This document shows, piece by piece, positions 1 to 7,927 of a stretch of DNA of 64,000 nucleotides. The position numbers and the translations under genes are program-made. Every line of letters begins with the position of its first letter. The stretch's first letter is position 1. Location of the stretch: the NCBI RefSeq assembly GCF_000378945.1, contig NZ_KB900539.1:78168-142167 (forward strand), in the 5' to 3' direction. Origin of the DNA: Methyloversatilis universalis EHg5. Its GTDB lineage: Bacteria; Pseudomonadota; Gammaproteobacteria; Burkholderiales; Rhodocyclaceae. Below the pieces are notes generated by a model that saw nothing but the letters and a program-made list of their open reading frames with translations, was not told where the DNA came from and searched no databases.

Positions 1-18
1 ATATACGACCAGTTAGGC
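1..18 (-). other. attC site, partial (window edge)
   Basis: GTTAGGC at 12-18 matches the GTTRRRY box that begins an attC on the gene-proximal side. It lies about 30 bp past the stop codon of the 48-470 gene. The rest of the site would lie left of position 1. Its existence is inferred from the matching boxes in the next two attC sites of the array. Confidence 0.6.
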
Positions 19-47
19 CAGTGTTTATAGCTTGGCGGAGGCAAGGC

Positions 48-470
48 TTACTTCGCATAGGGCGTGATGGTGATGAGCTGAGCTGTTTGGGCGGTGAATG
101 AAGCCTCAAAGAGATAGCAGTGCTCTAGCTCAACTTTGATGATGGCTTGCTCTTGCTTGTCTCGGTCCTGCGCTAGCTCCAGGTTTAGTGATGAGATGAC
201 GTTCTGGCCATTGAAGCCTTCGACGTGAACTTCGCTGACGCCCTCAAACCGGAAATGAAGCACTGCATCGCCATGCAACTTGTAGTGGCCTTCTGGCGTG
301 ATCTCGGAGGTCATTACCCATCCGCGCAAGTGCAAGTCAAGTGTCGGGGATGGTTTGCCCTGCGTCCTATCGAGAGATAGCTTGAACACCTCTGCATCAT
401 GAAAGCTCGGCCAAAGCCCAAAGTGGGCGATGACGCGTTCATGACCGACGATGAACTCATGTGCTTCCAT
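48..470 (-). CDS. Cassette gene 3: Imm50-like immunity protein
   Basis: This 140-residue protein has the signature GLWPSFHDAEV near residues 20-30, followed by a beta-rich body with HLRGWVMT and HFRFEGV. That pattern is typical of the Immunity protein 50 family, whose members sit beside polymorphic toxins and are thought to neutralise them. No toxin gene is visible, so this would be an orphan immunity gene carried as an integron cassette. The ATG at 470 was chosen because it lies a few bases inside the cassette, just after the TTAGGC core at 479-484. The longer frame up to 506 would start inside the IS. No signal peptide is seen. The family call is from motif recognition only. Confidence 0.75.
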   Translation of the reverse strand: MEAHEFIVGHERVIAHFGLWPSFHDAEVFKLSLDRTQGKPSPTLDLHLRGWVMTSEITPEGHYKLHGDAVLHFRFEGVSEVHVEGFNGQNVISSLNLELAQDRDKQEQAIIKVELEHCYLFEASFTAQTAQLITITPYAK

Positions 471-485
471 AAACAGTGGCCTAAC

Positions 486-2280
486 GACGCTGTAGAAATA
501 CCCCATCTCGGGGCAAGCGGTTGCTACCGGCCTTAGACGGTCCGAAGTCGTTCATCCTCATTTCAGCTCCGCAATCTTCGTTTCATCGTCGTCTCCTGAC
601 CTCAGCCGTGGCCCTTGATCGGCGCAATGCCGGCGTCGTGGCCCGACCGCGAGCTTACCTAATTTGCGTAGCCGTGGTGCCCGAGCTTTTCGATGTTGTG
701 CACCAGGCAGTACAGCTTCCACTGCCCATCCACTTTTGTGCGCCCACGCAGCGTGAAGCGGGCGAGCCGCTTGTTGTGCCGCAGGTTGCCGAACACCGGC
801 TCTACCGTGGCGAAGCGGGCGGCGATCATCCGCTTGCCCTCGCTGGAATCGATGCGCCGCTTCATCCGCTCGGTGTGTGATTCGACGCCGTCGCGCTTGC
901 CGCGGAAGAAGGCGACCTGACGCACCTTGGTCTTCTCCGGCGTGCGCAGGCAGCGGCTGCGCTGCTCGCACGGCACGCAGTCGCGTGCGGCGCCGGTGTA
1001 CTTGGTGGCGGCGTAGCCGTTGATCGTGCACTCGCCGCCGTTGCGATACAGCCGCTTGCCCGCCGGGCAGAGGCAGTGGCTGCGGTCTTCCGCTTCGGTG
1101 AAGTCGGTGTTGGCGTAGCGCATGTTCTTGCGAGCAGTGCGCGCGTCCTTTGCCTTCTCGCTCTTGTCCCACAGCGGATCGGGTTTCGCCTTGTGCCTGG
1201 CCTGGTCGGCGTATCTCGGGTCGCGCTGCCGGTAGCCGTTGTCGCACACCCAGGCGGGAACGTTCCGGCGCTCCAGTCCGGCGAGGTTCTTCTCGGAGTG
1301 ATAGCCCGCATCCGCGCAGATCGCGGTGTCGGGCCTGCGCTGTGCGCTGCTGGCGTCGATCACCGGCAGCAGCAGTTCCTGTTCCGACCCGGTGCCGTGC
1401 GCCTGCGCATCGACCACGATCTGGTGGGCGGCATCGACCGTGGCCACCCCGGTATAGCCCTGGACCACGCCCTTGGCGGTGGCCATCTTGGCCGAGTCGT
1501 TGTCGGTGCGGTTGGAGAGGCGCACCGCGCCCTTGGCGCCGCGTCGGTCAGCCGGATTGCGGGTGAGCCAGTCGCGGATCTTGGCTGCTTCGTGGCTCAA
1601 GCGCTCGCGGGTGCGCTGTGCGCGGGCGGCCTCGTCGTCGCTCACTGCGACATCGCGGGCCTTCTGCTCGGTGATCATGCGCTGCACGGCCGCTTCCATC
1701 TTTGCGGCTTCGCGCTCGAAGTCGGCACGGGTGCCGCTCTTGGCCTTGGATGCATTCGACGGCAGCTTCACGCCGTCGATGGCGAAGAGCTCGCGCCCGA
1801 TCAGCCCCTGGCGGTCGCACACGAGCAGTACCTGGGTGAAGAGCGCGCGGGCCTCATCGCCCAGATGGCTGATGAAGTGGGCGACGGTGGTGAAGTGCGG
1901 CGCGCTGTCGCCGGAGACGGCCATGAACAGCACGTTGTGGCGGCAGGAGGTGGCGATGGCGCGCGAACTGATCAGCCCGCGCGAGTACCCGAGCAGCACG
2001 ATCTTGAGCAGCACCGCCGGATCGAAGGCCGGGGCACCCCCGGCATCGTTGGCATAGCGGGCGCGGAGCGTGGAGAGATCGAGTTCGCTGTCGACCAGGT
2101 GGCAGAGCGCGAACTCGAAGGTGCCGGGCAGCACCTGCTGCGCGAAATCGACCGGGATGAGCTTCAGGCCGTAGTCAGGCGTCTTGAATCGCGGCATCGC
2201 AAGGCTCCGGGGAGGCGATGCGCAATCATAACGACGGCATGTGGACGGCGGTGGGGTGGGAGGGGTTTTTCTACAGCCTC
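486..2280 (-). mobile_element. IS1182-family insertion sequence, complete
   Basis: The element is 1795 bp. Its ends are imperfect inverted repeats: the left end begins GACGCTGTAGAAATACCCC, and the right end, read inward, begins GAGGCTGTAGAAAAACCCC, with 17 of 19 bases identical. It is flanked by direct AAC copies at 483-485 and 2281-2283. One intact transposase gene fills most of it, with about 170 bp non-coding after the gene and about 80 bp before it. Removing the IS and one AAC restores a canonical 60-bp attC beginning GCCTAACGCCTGAGTT, so the insertion is at the cassette recombination point. The intact gene and clean ends suggest a recent insertion. Confidence 0.92.
659..2197 (-). CDS. 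IS1182-family DDE transposase
   Basis: This is a full-length 512-residue transposase. The N-terminal part (about 20-120) carries the DUF772-type segment with FDPAVLLKIVLLGYSRG. Catalytic candidates are D141 in LFAIDGVKLPSNAS, D296 in ICADAGYHSEKN and E466 in FATVEPVFGNLR, the usual DDE spacing for this family. A cysteine-rich stretch at about 375-416 (CLCPAG, CVPC, RC) resembles the zinc-ribbon insert common in IS1182 transposases. There is no frameshift, so it is probably active. The ATG at 2197 lies about 80 bp inside the right terminal repeat. Confidence 0.95.
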   Translation of the reverse strand: MPRFKTPDYGLKLIPVDFAQQVLPGTFEFALCHLVDSELDLSTLRARYANDAGGAPAFDPAVLLKIVLLGYSRGLISSRAIATSCRHNVLFMAVSGDSAPHFTTVAHFISHLGDEARALFTQVLLVCDRQGLIGRELFAIDGVKLPSNASKAKSGTRADFEREAAKMEAAVQRMITEQKARDVAVSDDEAARAQRTRERLSHEAAKIRDWLTRNPADRRGAKGAVRLSNRTDNDSAKMATAKGVVQGYTGVATVDAAHQIVVDAQAHGTGSEQELLLPVIDASSAQRRPDTAICADAGYHSEKNLAGLERRNVPAWVCDNGYRQRDPRYADQARHKAKPDPLWDKSEKAKDARTARKNMRYANTDFTEAEDRSHCLCPAGKRLYRNGGECTINGYAATKYTGAARDCVPCEQRSRCLRTPEKTKVRQVAFFRGKRDGVESHTERMKRRIDSSEGKRMIAARFATVEPVFGNLRHNKRLARFTLRGRTKVDGQWKLYCLVHNIEKLGHHGYAN

Positions 2281-2336
2281 AACGCCTGAGTTAAGCCGCG
2301 CCGCGAAGCGGCGTCGGCTTGGACGAATTGTTAGGC
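2281..2336 (-). other. attC of cassette 2, interrupted at R' by the IS
   Basis: Read on the plus strand, the site runs from the AAC remnant at 2281 to GTTAGGC at 2330-2336. It contains a long imperfect palindrome: GAGTTAAGCCG, CGCCGCGAAGCGGCG, then CGGCTTGGACGAATT. The missing GCCT of the first box is found across the IS at 479-482, where GCCTAAC reads intact to 485. The reconstructed site is about 60 bp, a normal attC length. The stop codon of the 2331-2723 gene overlaps the GTTAGGC box, which is common in cassettes. Confidence 0.88.
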
Positions 2337-2723
2337 CTCATCAACGGGCCACACCTTCTGTAGGTTGCCATCAACGAAACCGGCGCAGACAGCCTGCGCA
2401 CTCCGAAGAGTAGCCGCTTGGGCGCTGGAAGAGTCGCAAAGGAAGCGATGAACGCTAGTAACGATATACAGTTGAGCGGCTTCCCAGTTTTGGCCAGCGA
2501 GTGCGCGGGAAAGAGCCAAGCGGTCTGGCGCGCTTGTCCAAGCCTCAGGTGGGCATGCCCAATCTTCATCGGACGTGTTGTAAGTCGATGCACCGACCAG
2601 GTCAACGAGCCACTGCTCAGACTCCGTGAGATTAAAGGCGAAAGCGACGACACCGGTGGGTAGTGATGCTGGAACAACCCGGAGCAGCCAAGGCTCAAGT
2701 TGGGACGCGTGAGATTCGACCAT
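2331..2723 (-). CDS. Cassette gene 2: uncharacterised 130-aa protein
   Basis: The protein is small, acidic and soluble, with no signal peptide or membrane segment. I do not recognise a named family with confidence. The central motif VDLVGASTYNTSDEDWACPP and the closing GFVDGNLQKVWP resemble a group of short proteins found in cassette arrays and near toxin/immunity loci, so an immunity-like role is possible but unproven. The ATG at 2723 is used because it lies 4 bases inside the cassette after the TTAGGC core. Earlier in-frame starts fall inside the neighbouring attC. The stop TAA overlaps this cassette's own attC. Confidence 0.7.
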   Translation of the reverse strand: MVESHASQLEPWLLRVVPASLPTGVVAFAFNLTESEQWLVDLVGASTYNTSDEDWACPPEAWTSAPDRLALSRALAGQNWEAAQLYIVTSVHRFLCDSSSAQAATLRSAQAVCAGFVDGNLQKVWPVDEA

Positions 2724-2726
2724 GGG

Positions 2727-2783
2727 GCCTAACGCCGAAGTTGTGGGGCGGCGCAGCCGTCCCACACGAACGCCCTGTTAAAG
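2727..2783 (-). other. attC site of cassette 1
   Basis: This 57-bp site has GCCTAAC at 2727-2733 and GTTAAAG at 2777-2783 as outer boxes. Inner arms TTGTGGG and CCCACAC flank a short loop, so the bottom strand can fold into the hairpin that IntI recognises. The stop codon of the cassette 1 gene overlaps the right box. The site differs in sequence from the cassette 2 attC, as expected when attC sites are not homogenised across an array. Confidence 0.88.
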
Positions 2784-2999
2784 CTCATGGGTCGAAGCCG
2801 TTGCGGTGATATTGGCCCCGCACCAAGGACAAAACTGAATTGAAATAGACGAAGAGCCACCGTCGTGAACAATGAGGCCGTATGAACGATCTGCAGCGTC
2901 GTAAGTGACCAAGTTGTCCGGGCAGTCAAACGGGTTCGGATGCTTCTCGCAAACATAGTTGGCCCAATACCTCATCGTGTCGCAGCAATGCTGTGCCAT
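2778..2999 (-). CDS. Cassette gene 1: small CPWCG protein (DUF6980-like)
   Basis: This 73-residue protein begins MAQHCCDTMRYW and carries PFDCPDNLV, YGLIVHDGGSSSISI and FCPWCG. The spaced cysteines (CC, C, C, CPWC) suggest a small zinc- or redox-type fold. The pattern matches my memory of the DUF6980 group, short proteins of unknown function common in genomes and cassette arrays. It is the attI-proximal cassette, hence probably the newest and the best expressed from any cassette promoter. The ATG is 3 bases inside the core site. Function is unknown. Confidence 0.8.
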   Translation of the reverse strand: MAQHCCDTMRYWANYVCEKHPNPFDCPDNLVTYDAADRSYGLIVHDGGSSSISIQFCPWCGANITATASTHEL

Positions 3000-3002
3000 G
3001 AG

Positions 3003-3070
3003 CTTTAACTTTGTTTTCTGGCGCAGTTTTGCGCCATAACTACGGAAGCTGCCGGATAAACAGGCTGGGG
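3003..3070 (-). other. attI recombination site
   Basis: The first cassette joins here: CTTTAAC at 3003-3009 reads GTTAAAG on the minus strand, matching the outer box of the cassette 1 attC. The site lies between that cassette and intI, where attI belongs. Its right boundary is not visible and is set from the usual attI length. A perfect 7-bp inverted repeat, TGGCGCA/TGCGCCA, with a 4-base loop occupies 3019-3036, just beside the core. Confidence 0.75.
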
Positions 3071-3089
3071 TGATGGTCCGGAGACGACC

Positions 3090-3118
3090 TTGCCATCAGG
3101 CTTTCAGCTGCCTATGCT
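3090..3118 (+). promoter_or_regulatory. Predicted intI promoter
   Basis: TTGCCA at 3090-3095 and TATGCT at 3113-3118 are separated by exactly 17 bases, giving a good sigma-70 promoter 27 bp before the intI start codon. The LexA palindrome begins inside the -10 element, so repressor binding would occlude polymerase. Confidence 0.75.
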
Positions 3119-3134
3119 GTATATTCATACAGCA
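3115..3134 (+). promoter_or_regulatory. LexA box (SOS operator) for intI
   Basis: The core CTGT-N8-ACAG at 3117-3132 with AT-rich centre ATATTCAT matches the proteobacterial SOS box. The symmetry extends outward to TG...CA. It overlaps the -10 element of the predicted intI promoter. SOS control of intI is established for class 1 and Vibrio integrons, and the same wiring is expected here. Confidence 0.9.
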
Positions 3135-3144
3135 TTAAACGGCG

Positions 3145-4152
3145 ATGAAAAACCTCACCCCTTCACTTCCACCCTTGAAATCGGTTCGCCTGCTCGATCA
3201 GCTGCGCGAACGGATACGCTATCTGCATTACACCATAAGCACCGAGAAGACCTATGTGCATTGGGTGAAGGCCTTTGTCCGGTTTCATGGGCTGCGTCAC
3301 CCGTCCTCGATGGGGCGGGCGGAGATCGAGGCATTTTTGTCGTGGCTGGCCAGTGAGCGCAGCGTTGCGGTGTCGACTCACAAGCAGGCGCTGTCGGCGC
3401 TGCTCTTTCTTTACAAGCAGGTGCTTGGCATCGATCTTCCGTGGATGAGCGAGATCGGTCGGCCGCGCACGACGCGCCGCCTGCCAGTCGTGCTGTCGCC
3501 CGAAGAGGTGAAACGCATTTTCGAGCGGCTGGACGGAGAGCACCGACTGTTCGCACAACTGCTTTACGGAACCGGAATGCGGCTGACCGAAGGTCTGCGG
3601 CTCCGGGTAAAGGATGTCGATTTCGAGCGCCTCACGCTCATCGTGCGTGAAGGCAAGGGGCGCAAGGACCGCGCACTGATGCTGCCGCAGTCGCTGGTGA
3701 AGCCGCTGCATGACCAGATGGCTCGTGCCCGGCTGCTGTGGGACGACGATAGACGCTCCGGGCGCGCCGGTGTCGATATGCCGGACGCGATTGCCCGCAA
3801 GTATCCGCGCGCCGATGCGTCCTGGGCCTGGTTCTGGGTGTTTCCTCAGGCGAACTACGCGGTGGATCCGCGCAGTGGCGTGGTCCGCCGTCACCACATG
3901 TATGACCAGACCTTCCAGCGGGCCTTTCAGCGCGCGGCGCAACGGTCGGGGCTGCACAAACCGGCGACGCCGCACACCCTGAGGCATTCCTTCGCCACGG
4001 CCCTGCTGCAGTCCGGCTACGACATCCGCACGGTTCAGGATCTGCTCGGCCATGCGGACGTGTCGACCACCATGATCTACACGCATGTGCTCAAGGTCGG
4101 GGGCGGCGGCGTGCGCAGCCCTCTGGACGCGCTGCTGGCTCCTTCCGCCTGA
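3145..4152 (+). CDS. intI: Integron integrase IntI (tyrosine recombinase)
   Basis: This 335-residue tyrosine recombinase catalyses attI x attC cassette insertion and attC x attC excision. The catalytic set is complete and falls at the same residue numbers as in IntI1: R146 ([16 protein letters not shown]), K171, H277 and R280 ([10 protein letters not shown]), H303 ([10 protein letters not shown]) and Y312 (MIYTHV). The IntI-specific extra segment lies at about 213-234 ([20 protein letters not shown]) and distinguishes it from XerC/D. The N-terminal SAM-like DNA-binding domain spans about 17-100. It is divergent from the cassettes, with a LexA box 13 bp before the ATG. No frameshift is seen, so it should be functional. 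Confidence 0.97.
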   Translation: MKNLTPSLPPLKSVRLLDQLRERIRYLHYTISTEKTYVHWVKAFVRFHGLRHPSSMGRAEIEAFLSWLASERSVAVSTHKQALSALLFLYKQVLGIDLPWMSEIGRPRTTRRLPVVLSPEEVKRIFERLDGEHRLFAQLLYGTGMRLTEGLRLRVKDVDFERLTLIVREGKGRKDRALMLPQSLVKPLHDQMARARLLWDDDRRSGRAGVDMPDAIARKYPRADASWAWFWVFPQANYAVDPRSGVVRRHHMYDQTFQRAFQRAAQRSGLHKPATPHTLRHSFATALLQSGYDIRTVQDLLGHADVSTTMIYTHVLKVGGGGVRSPLDALLAPSA

Positions 4153-4165
4153 CCGGGCTGGCAGC

Positions 4166-4202
4166 GGCGCGCGCTTTGCGCGCCTTGACACACCCGGTGT
4201 CA
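4166..4202. terminator. Hairpins between convergent intI and gatB
   Basis: Two adjacent inverted repeats fill the short gap: GGCGCGC/GCGCGCC around GCTTT (4166-4184), and TGACAC/GTGTCA around ACCCG (4186-4202). Neither is followed by a clear T-run, so intrinsic termination is uncertain. Their position between convergent genes suits a bidirectional stop. Confidence 0.4.
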
Positions 4203-5657
4203 GCCGCCCAGCTTCTTCTTCAGCAGCTCGTTCACCTGCGCCGGGCTGGCCTTGCCCTTGCTGGCTTTCATCACCTGACCGACCAGGGCGTTGAAGGCCT
4301 TTTCCTTGCCGGCACGGTATTCCTCGACCGATTTCGGGTTGGCGGCCAGGACTTCGTCGATGATGGGTTCGATGGCCGAGGCATCGGTCACCTGCTTCAG
4401 GCCCTGCGCTTCGATGATGGCGTCGGCGTCCGCGCCTTCGCCGTTCCACAGCGCGTCGAACACCTTCTTCGCGATGCTGTTCGAAATGGTGTTGTCGGCG
4501 ATGCGGGCGACCAGTCCGGCGAGCTGGGTCGGGCTGACCGGGCTGTCGGCGAGGTCGCGTTCTTCGCGGTTCAGCCGTGCGGCCAGTTCGCCCATGACCC
4601 AGTTGGCGAGCGGTTTGGCCTGAGCGGTACCGACTACAGCCAGCGCGTCGGTGAAGTAGCGGGCGGTTTCGCGGCTGGCGGTGAGGCCAGCGGCGTCGTA
4701 GGCCGACAGGCCGTAGTCATTCTGCAGCCGTGCGGCCAGCGCGCCCGGCAGTTCGGGCATGGCGCGACGCACTTCGTCCATCCACTCGTTAGCGATCACC
4801 AGCGGCGGCAGGTCGGGGTCGGGGAAGTAGCGGTAGTCGTGCGCGTCTTCCTTGCTGCGCATCATGCGGGTTTCGCCGGTGTCCGGGTCGAACAGCACGG
4901 TGGCCTGCTGGATCTTGTGGCCGTCTTCGATCTGTTCGATCTGCCACTGGATTTCGTAGTCGATGGCCTGCTGCAGGAAGCGGAAGCTGTTCAGGTTCTT
5001 GATTTCGCGGCGGGTGCCCAGCGGCTCGCCCGGGCGGCGCACGCTCACGTTGGCGTCGCAGCGGAAGCTGCCTTCCTGCATGTTGCCGTCGCAGATGTCG
5101 ACCCAGCGCACCAGCGCGTGCAGCGCGCGCGCATAGGCCACCGCTTCGGCGCTGGACGACATGTCCGGCTCGCTGACGATTTCCAGCAGCGGCGTGCCGG
5201 CGCGGTTCAGGTCGATGCCGGACATGCCATGAAAGTCTTCGTGCAGGCTCTTGCCGGCATCTTCTTCCAGGTGGGCGCGGGTGAGGCGCACCACCTTTTC
5301 ATAGGCCTTTTCGCCTTCGCCCACGCGGATGGTGAGGGTGCCGCCCTGCACCACCGGCAGTTCGAACTGGCTGATCTGGTAGCCCTTCGGGAGGTCGGGG
5401 TAGAAGTAGTTCTTGCGCGCGAACACCGAGCGCGGCGCCACGGTGGCGCCAATGGCCAGACCGAAGCGGATGGCGCGCTCGACCGCGGCGCGGTTCATGA
5501 CCGGCAGCACGCCGGGCAGCGCGAGGTCCACCGGGCTGGCCTGCACGTTGGGCGCCGCGCCGAAGGCGGTCGATGCACCGGAAAAGATTTTCGAGGCCGT
5601 GTTCAGCTGGGCATGGGTTTCCAGCCCGATCACGACTTCCCAGTTCGCTCTGCTCAT
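4200..5657 (-). CDS. gatB: Asp-tRNA(Asn)/Glu-tRNA(Gln) amidotransferase subunit B
   Basis: GatB (485 aa, normal length) binds misacylated Asp-tRNA(Asn) or Glu-tRNA(Gln) and performs the ATP-dependent activation that precedes transamidation with ammonia from GatA. The opening [22 protein letters not shown] is the family signature, and [16 protein letters not shown] follows at about 88-105. The YqeY-like tail domain ends with [19 protein letters not shown]. It is last in the gatC-gatA-lipoprotein-gatB order on the minus strand, 19 bp after the lipoprotein gene, so the operon probably continues through it. Confidence 0.98.
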   Translation of the reverse strand: MSRANWEVVIGLETHAQLNTASKIFSGASTAFGAAPNVQASPVDLALPGVLPVMNRAAVERAIRFGLAIGATVAPRSVFARKNYFYPDLPKGYQISQFELPVVQGGTLTIRVGEGEKAYEKVVRLTRAHLEEDAGKSLHEDFHGMSGIDLNRAGTPLLEIVSEPDMSSSAEAVAYARALHALVRWVDICDGNMQEGSFRCDANVSVRRPGEPLGTRREIKNLNSFRFLQQAIDYEIQWQIEQIEDGHKIQQATVLFDPDTGETRMMRSKEDAHDYRYFPDPDLPPLVIANEWMDEVRRAMPELPGALAARLQNDYGLSAYDAAGLTASRETARYFTDALAVVGTAQAKPLANWVMGELAARLNREERDLADSPVSPTQLAGLVARIADNTISNSIAKKVFDALWNGEGADADAIIEAQGLKQVTDASAIEPIIDEVLAANPKSVEEYRAGKEKAFNALVGQVMKASKGKASPAQVNELLKKKLGG

Positions 5658-5676
5658 GTTGCGTTCTCTCTCGGCT

Positions 5677-6186
5677 TTACCGGCAGTTGCCGGTCTTGCG
5701 GCTCACCAGCGTGGGCCACAGGTAATCGTGTGCGCCGGGCGTGCAGTGCGCGGCGCAGTTGCGGTAGGACACGGTCACTTCGTCCTTCTGTTCCCACAGG
5801 CTGACCGTGCAGGCGCCGGCGACCAGGGTGGGCGTGTGGTCGAAGCGGGTCTGGGTGAAGGCGGCCAGGTCGAAGCTGCAGCGGCCGCGGCGGCCCATGT
5901 CGATGTCCGACGCGAAGCGCTCGACCTTCGAATCCTTCACGTCCAGCACCAGCCGGCCTTCGGTGCCGATGTCGTCGCGATAGCTGCAGTCGGCTTTCGC
6001 CTGCAGCGCGCGCGCCGGAATCGGCAGCGGCTTGCCCGCCTTCTTCGACGGTGCGGGCCGTGCGGCTTCCGGCCGGGTGGCGGGCGGAAAAGCGCCGGCC
6101 GCCGGTTCGCCCGGCGGCTGCGGCTTCATCGGCGCGCAGCCGGCCAGCAGCACCAGCCCGAGCGCGGTCGCGACCCGTGTGCGCAT
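5677..6186 (-). CDS. Putative lipoprotein between gatA and gatB
   Basis: This 169-residue protein has a lipoprotein signal, [17 protein letters not shown] with Cys at residue 17, then a proline-rich linker (about 18-62). The folded C-terminal domain has cysteines at 67, 103, 126, 144, 148 and 168, and contains the motifs [16 protein letters not shown] and [14 protein letters not shown] do not recognise a family and assign no function. Its ATG overlaps the gatA stop (ATGA), indicating translational coupling. A periplasmic lipoprotein inside a tRNA-amidation operon has no obvious functional link and may only share transcription. Confidence 0.85.
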   Translation of the reverse strand: MRTRVATALGLVLLAGCAPMKPQPPGEPAAGAFPPATRPEAARPAPSKKAGKPLPIPARALQAKADCSYRDDIGTEGRLVLDVKDSKVERFASDIDMGRRGRCSFDLAAFTQTRFDHTPTLVAGACTVSLWEQKDEVTVSYRNCAAHCTPGAHDYLWPTLVSRKTGNCR

Positions 6187-7643
6187 CAGGCGGCCGGCGG
6201 TGTGCGCAGGTGCCAGTCGGTCGCCTGCTGGAACTGGTGCGCCGCGCCCAGCATGCGGGCTTCGTCGAACCAGCGGCCGACGATCTGCAGGCCGACCGGC
6301 AGGCCGCCGGCACCGAAGCCGGCCGGAATGCTCATGCCGGGCAGGCCGGCCAGGTTCACCGAGGTGGTGTAGATGTCGCCCAGATACATCGCCATCGGGT
6401 CTTCGTCGTTCTGGCCGATGCGGTAGGCGGTGTTCGGCGTGGTCGGCCCCATGATGAGGTCGCACTGCGTGAAGGCGGCTTCGTAGTCCTGCGCGATCAG
6501 CCGGCGCACCTTCTGAGCCTGCAGGTAGTAGGCGTCGTAATAGCCGTGCGACAGCACATAGGCGCCGATCAGGATGCGCCGCTTCACCTCGGCGCCGAAG
6601 CCCTGGGCGCGCGTCTTGGCGTACATGTCGTCCAGGTTGCCGTACTCGGGGGCGCGATAGCCGTAGCGCACGCCGTCGTAGCGGCTGAGGTTGGAGCTGG
6701 CTTCGGCCGGGGCGATCACGTAGTAGGCGGGCACCGCATAGCCGGCACGCGGCAGGCTCACGTCGACCGTGACCGCGCCCAGCGAGCGGAAGGTGGCCAG
6801 TGCCGCCTCGACCGCGGCGCGCACGTCGTCGGCCATGCCGTCGCCGAAGAACTCCTTCGGCAGGCCGATGCGCAGGCCGGCCAGCGGCTGAGCCAGCGCG
6901 CGGGTGTAGTCCTCGGCCGGGCGCTGCAGGCTGGTGGAGTCGCGTTCGTCGAAGCCGGCGAAGGTGTTCAGCAGCAGCGCACAGTCTTCGGCGGTGCGGG
7001 CCATCGGGCCGCCCTGGTCCAGGCTGGAGGCGTAGGCGATCATGCCCCAGCGCGACACGACGCCGTAGGTGGGCTTGATGCCGCTGATGCCGCAGAAGGC
7101 GGCCGGCTGGCGGATCGAACCGCCGGTGTCGGTGCCGCTGGCGGCCGGCGCCAGGCCGGCGGCGATGGCTGCGGCCGAACCGCCGCTGGAGCCGCCGGGC
7201 ACGTGGCCGGTGTTCCACGGGTTGCGCACCGCGCCGTAGTAGCTCGATTCATTGGTCGAGCCCATTGCGAACTCGTCCATGTTCGTGCGGCCCAGCGTCA
7301 CCAGGCCGGCGGCGCGCGAGCGCTCGATCAGGCTGGCATCGTAGGGCGCAGCGAAGCTTTCCAGCATTTTCGAGCCGCAGCGCGCGTGCCAGCCGGTCTG
7401 GCAGAAGATGTCCTTGTGTGCCAGCGGCACGCCGGTCAGCGGGCCGGCCCGGCCTTCGGCGCGCAGCGCGTCGGCGGCGCGCGCTTCGGCCAGCGTGGTG
7501 TCTTCACTGGTTTCGACGTAGGCGTTGATTGCCGGATTGGCGGCGCGGATCTTCGCCAGATAGTCCTGCGCCAGCTCGACCGCCGACGCTTCGCCCGCCG
7601 CCAGCTTCGCGGCCAGCGACTTTACGGTTTCAGGGGCACTCAT
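6186..7643 (-). CDS. gatA: Asp-tRNA(Asn)/Glu-tRNA(Gln) amidotransferase subunit A
   Basis: GatA is the glutaminase (amidase-signature) subunit, hydrolysing glutamine to supply ammonia to GatB. The catalytic triad is present: K77 ([10 protein letters not shown]), cis-Ser152 ([11 protein letters not shown]) and nucleophile Ser176 ([11 protein letters not shown]). Length 485 aa is typical. Its start overlaps the gatC stop by 4 bases, and its stop overlaps the start of the following lipoprotein gene. The gene set implies that the indirect pathway to Asn-tRNA and/or Gln-tRNA operates here. Confidence 0.98.
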   Translation of the reverse strand: MSAPETVKSLAAKLAAGEASAVELAQDYLAKIRAANPAINAYVETSEDTTLAEARAADALRAEGRAGPLTGVPLAHKDIFCQTGWHARCGSKMLESFAAPYDASLIERSRAAGLVTLGRTNMDEFAMGSTNESSYYGAVRNPWNTGHVPGGSSGGSAAAIAAGLAPAASGTDTGGSIRQPAAFCGISGIKPTYGVVSRWGMIAYASSLDQGGPMARTAEDCALLLNTFAGFDERDSTSLQRPAEDYTRALAQPLAGLRIGLPKEFFGDGMADDVRAAVEAALATFRSLGAVTVDVSLPRAGYAVPAYYVIAPAEASSNLSRYDGVRYGYRAPEYGNLDDMYAKTRAQGFGAEVKRRILIGAYVLSHGYYDAYYLQAQKVRRLIAQDYEAAFTQCDLIMGPTTPNTAYRIGQNDEDPMAMYLGDIYTTSVNLAGLPGMSIPAGFGAGGLPVGLQIVGRWFDEARMLGAAHQFQQATDWHLRTPPAA

Positions 7644-7927
7644 TCGATCACTTTCGGGACGAGATAGAGGCCGTTCTCGACCGCCGGGGCGACCGCCTGA
7701 CAGGCGTCGCGGCGGTCCGGCTCGGTCACGCGGTCTTCGCGCAGGCGCAGCACCAGCTCGGTGGCGTGTGCCATCGGCTCGACGCCGGTGGTGTCGATGG
7801 CCTGCAGTTGTTCGATCAGGCCCAGCATGGCATTGAGGTGGCTGCGGGTACGCTCGATTTCGGCGTCCGGCAGCTCGATGCGCGCCAGCTTCGCGACATG
7901 GCGCACTTCTTGGTCGGTCAGGGACAT
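7640..7927 (-). CDS. gatC: Asp-tRNA(Asn)/Glu-tRNA(Gln) amidotransferase subunit C
   Basis: GatC is a 95-residue belt-like subunit that wraps GatA and GatB and stabilises the complex. [21 protein letters not shown] at the N-terminus and the C-terminal [11 protein letters not shown]...[11 protein letters not shown] are characteristic. The ATG at 7927 is preferred over the longer frame to 7972 because it matches the family start. It is the first gene of the gat operon and is divergent from mreB across 265 bp, which must hold both promoters. An AT-rich patch near 8005-8030 is the only likely core in that GC-rich gap. Confidence 0.96.
   Translation of the reverse strand: MSLTDQEVRHVAKLARIELPDAEIERTRSHLNAMLGLIEQLQAIDTTGVEPMAHATELVLRLREDRVTEPDRRDACQAVAPAVENGLYLVPKVIE

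Larger units (their letters stand above)
1..4152. mobile_element. Chromosomal integron: intI, attI and minus-strand cassette array
   Basis: An IntI-type integrase gene reads rightward, and at least three gene cassettes lie on its upstream side reading leftward, the standard integron layout. Cassettes are separated by attC sites with paired RYYYAAC/GTTRRRY boxes. Recombination points fall at 3008/3009 (attI), 2732/2733 and about 2283, giving a first cassette of 276 bp and a second of 450 bp. A third cassette follows, and its attC is cut by the window start, so the array extends further left. The cassette bodies are visibly less GC-rich than the chromosome to the right. An IS1182-family element interrupts the second attC. 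Nothing here looks like a class 1 integron backbone (no qac or sul genes). Confidence 0.93.

Noticed and set aside
1076-2413. 445-aa plus-strand frame across the IS and cassette 2
   Set aside because: It crosses the IS end and an attC and runs antisense to the transposase. It is not a biological unit.
3163-4449. 428-aa frame antisense to intI running into gatB
   Set aside because: It overlaps two well-supported genes and its sequence is low-complexity and basic, so it is a GC artefact.
4176-5804. 542-aa frame antisense to gatB
   Set aside because: Its composition is that of a shadow frame (Gly/Val/Arg/His rich), without domains, and gatB is fully conserved on the other strand.
5677-7218. 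513-aa frame ending in the lipoprotein
   Set aside because: Only the last 169 residues are a gene. The upstream part is an Arg-rich off-frame reading of gatA, and the lipoprotein signal with coupled ATG at 6186 sets the start.
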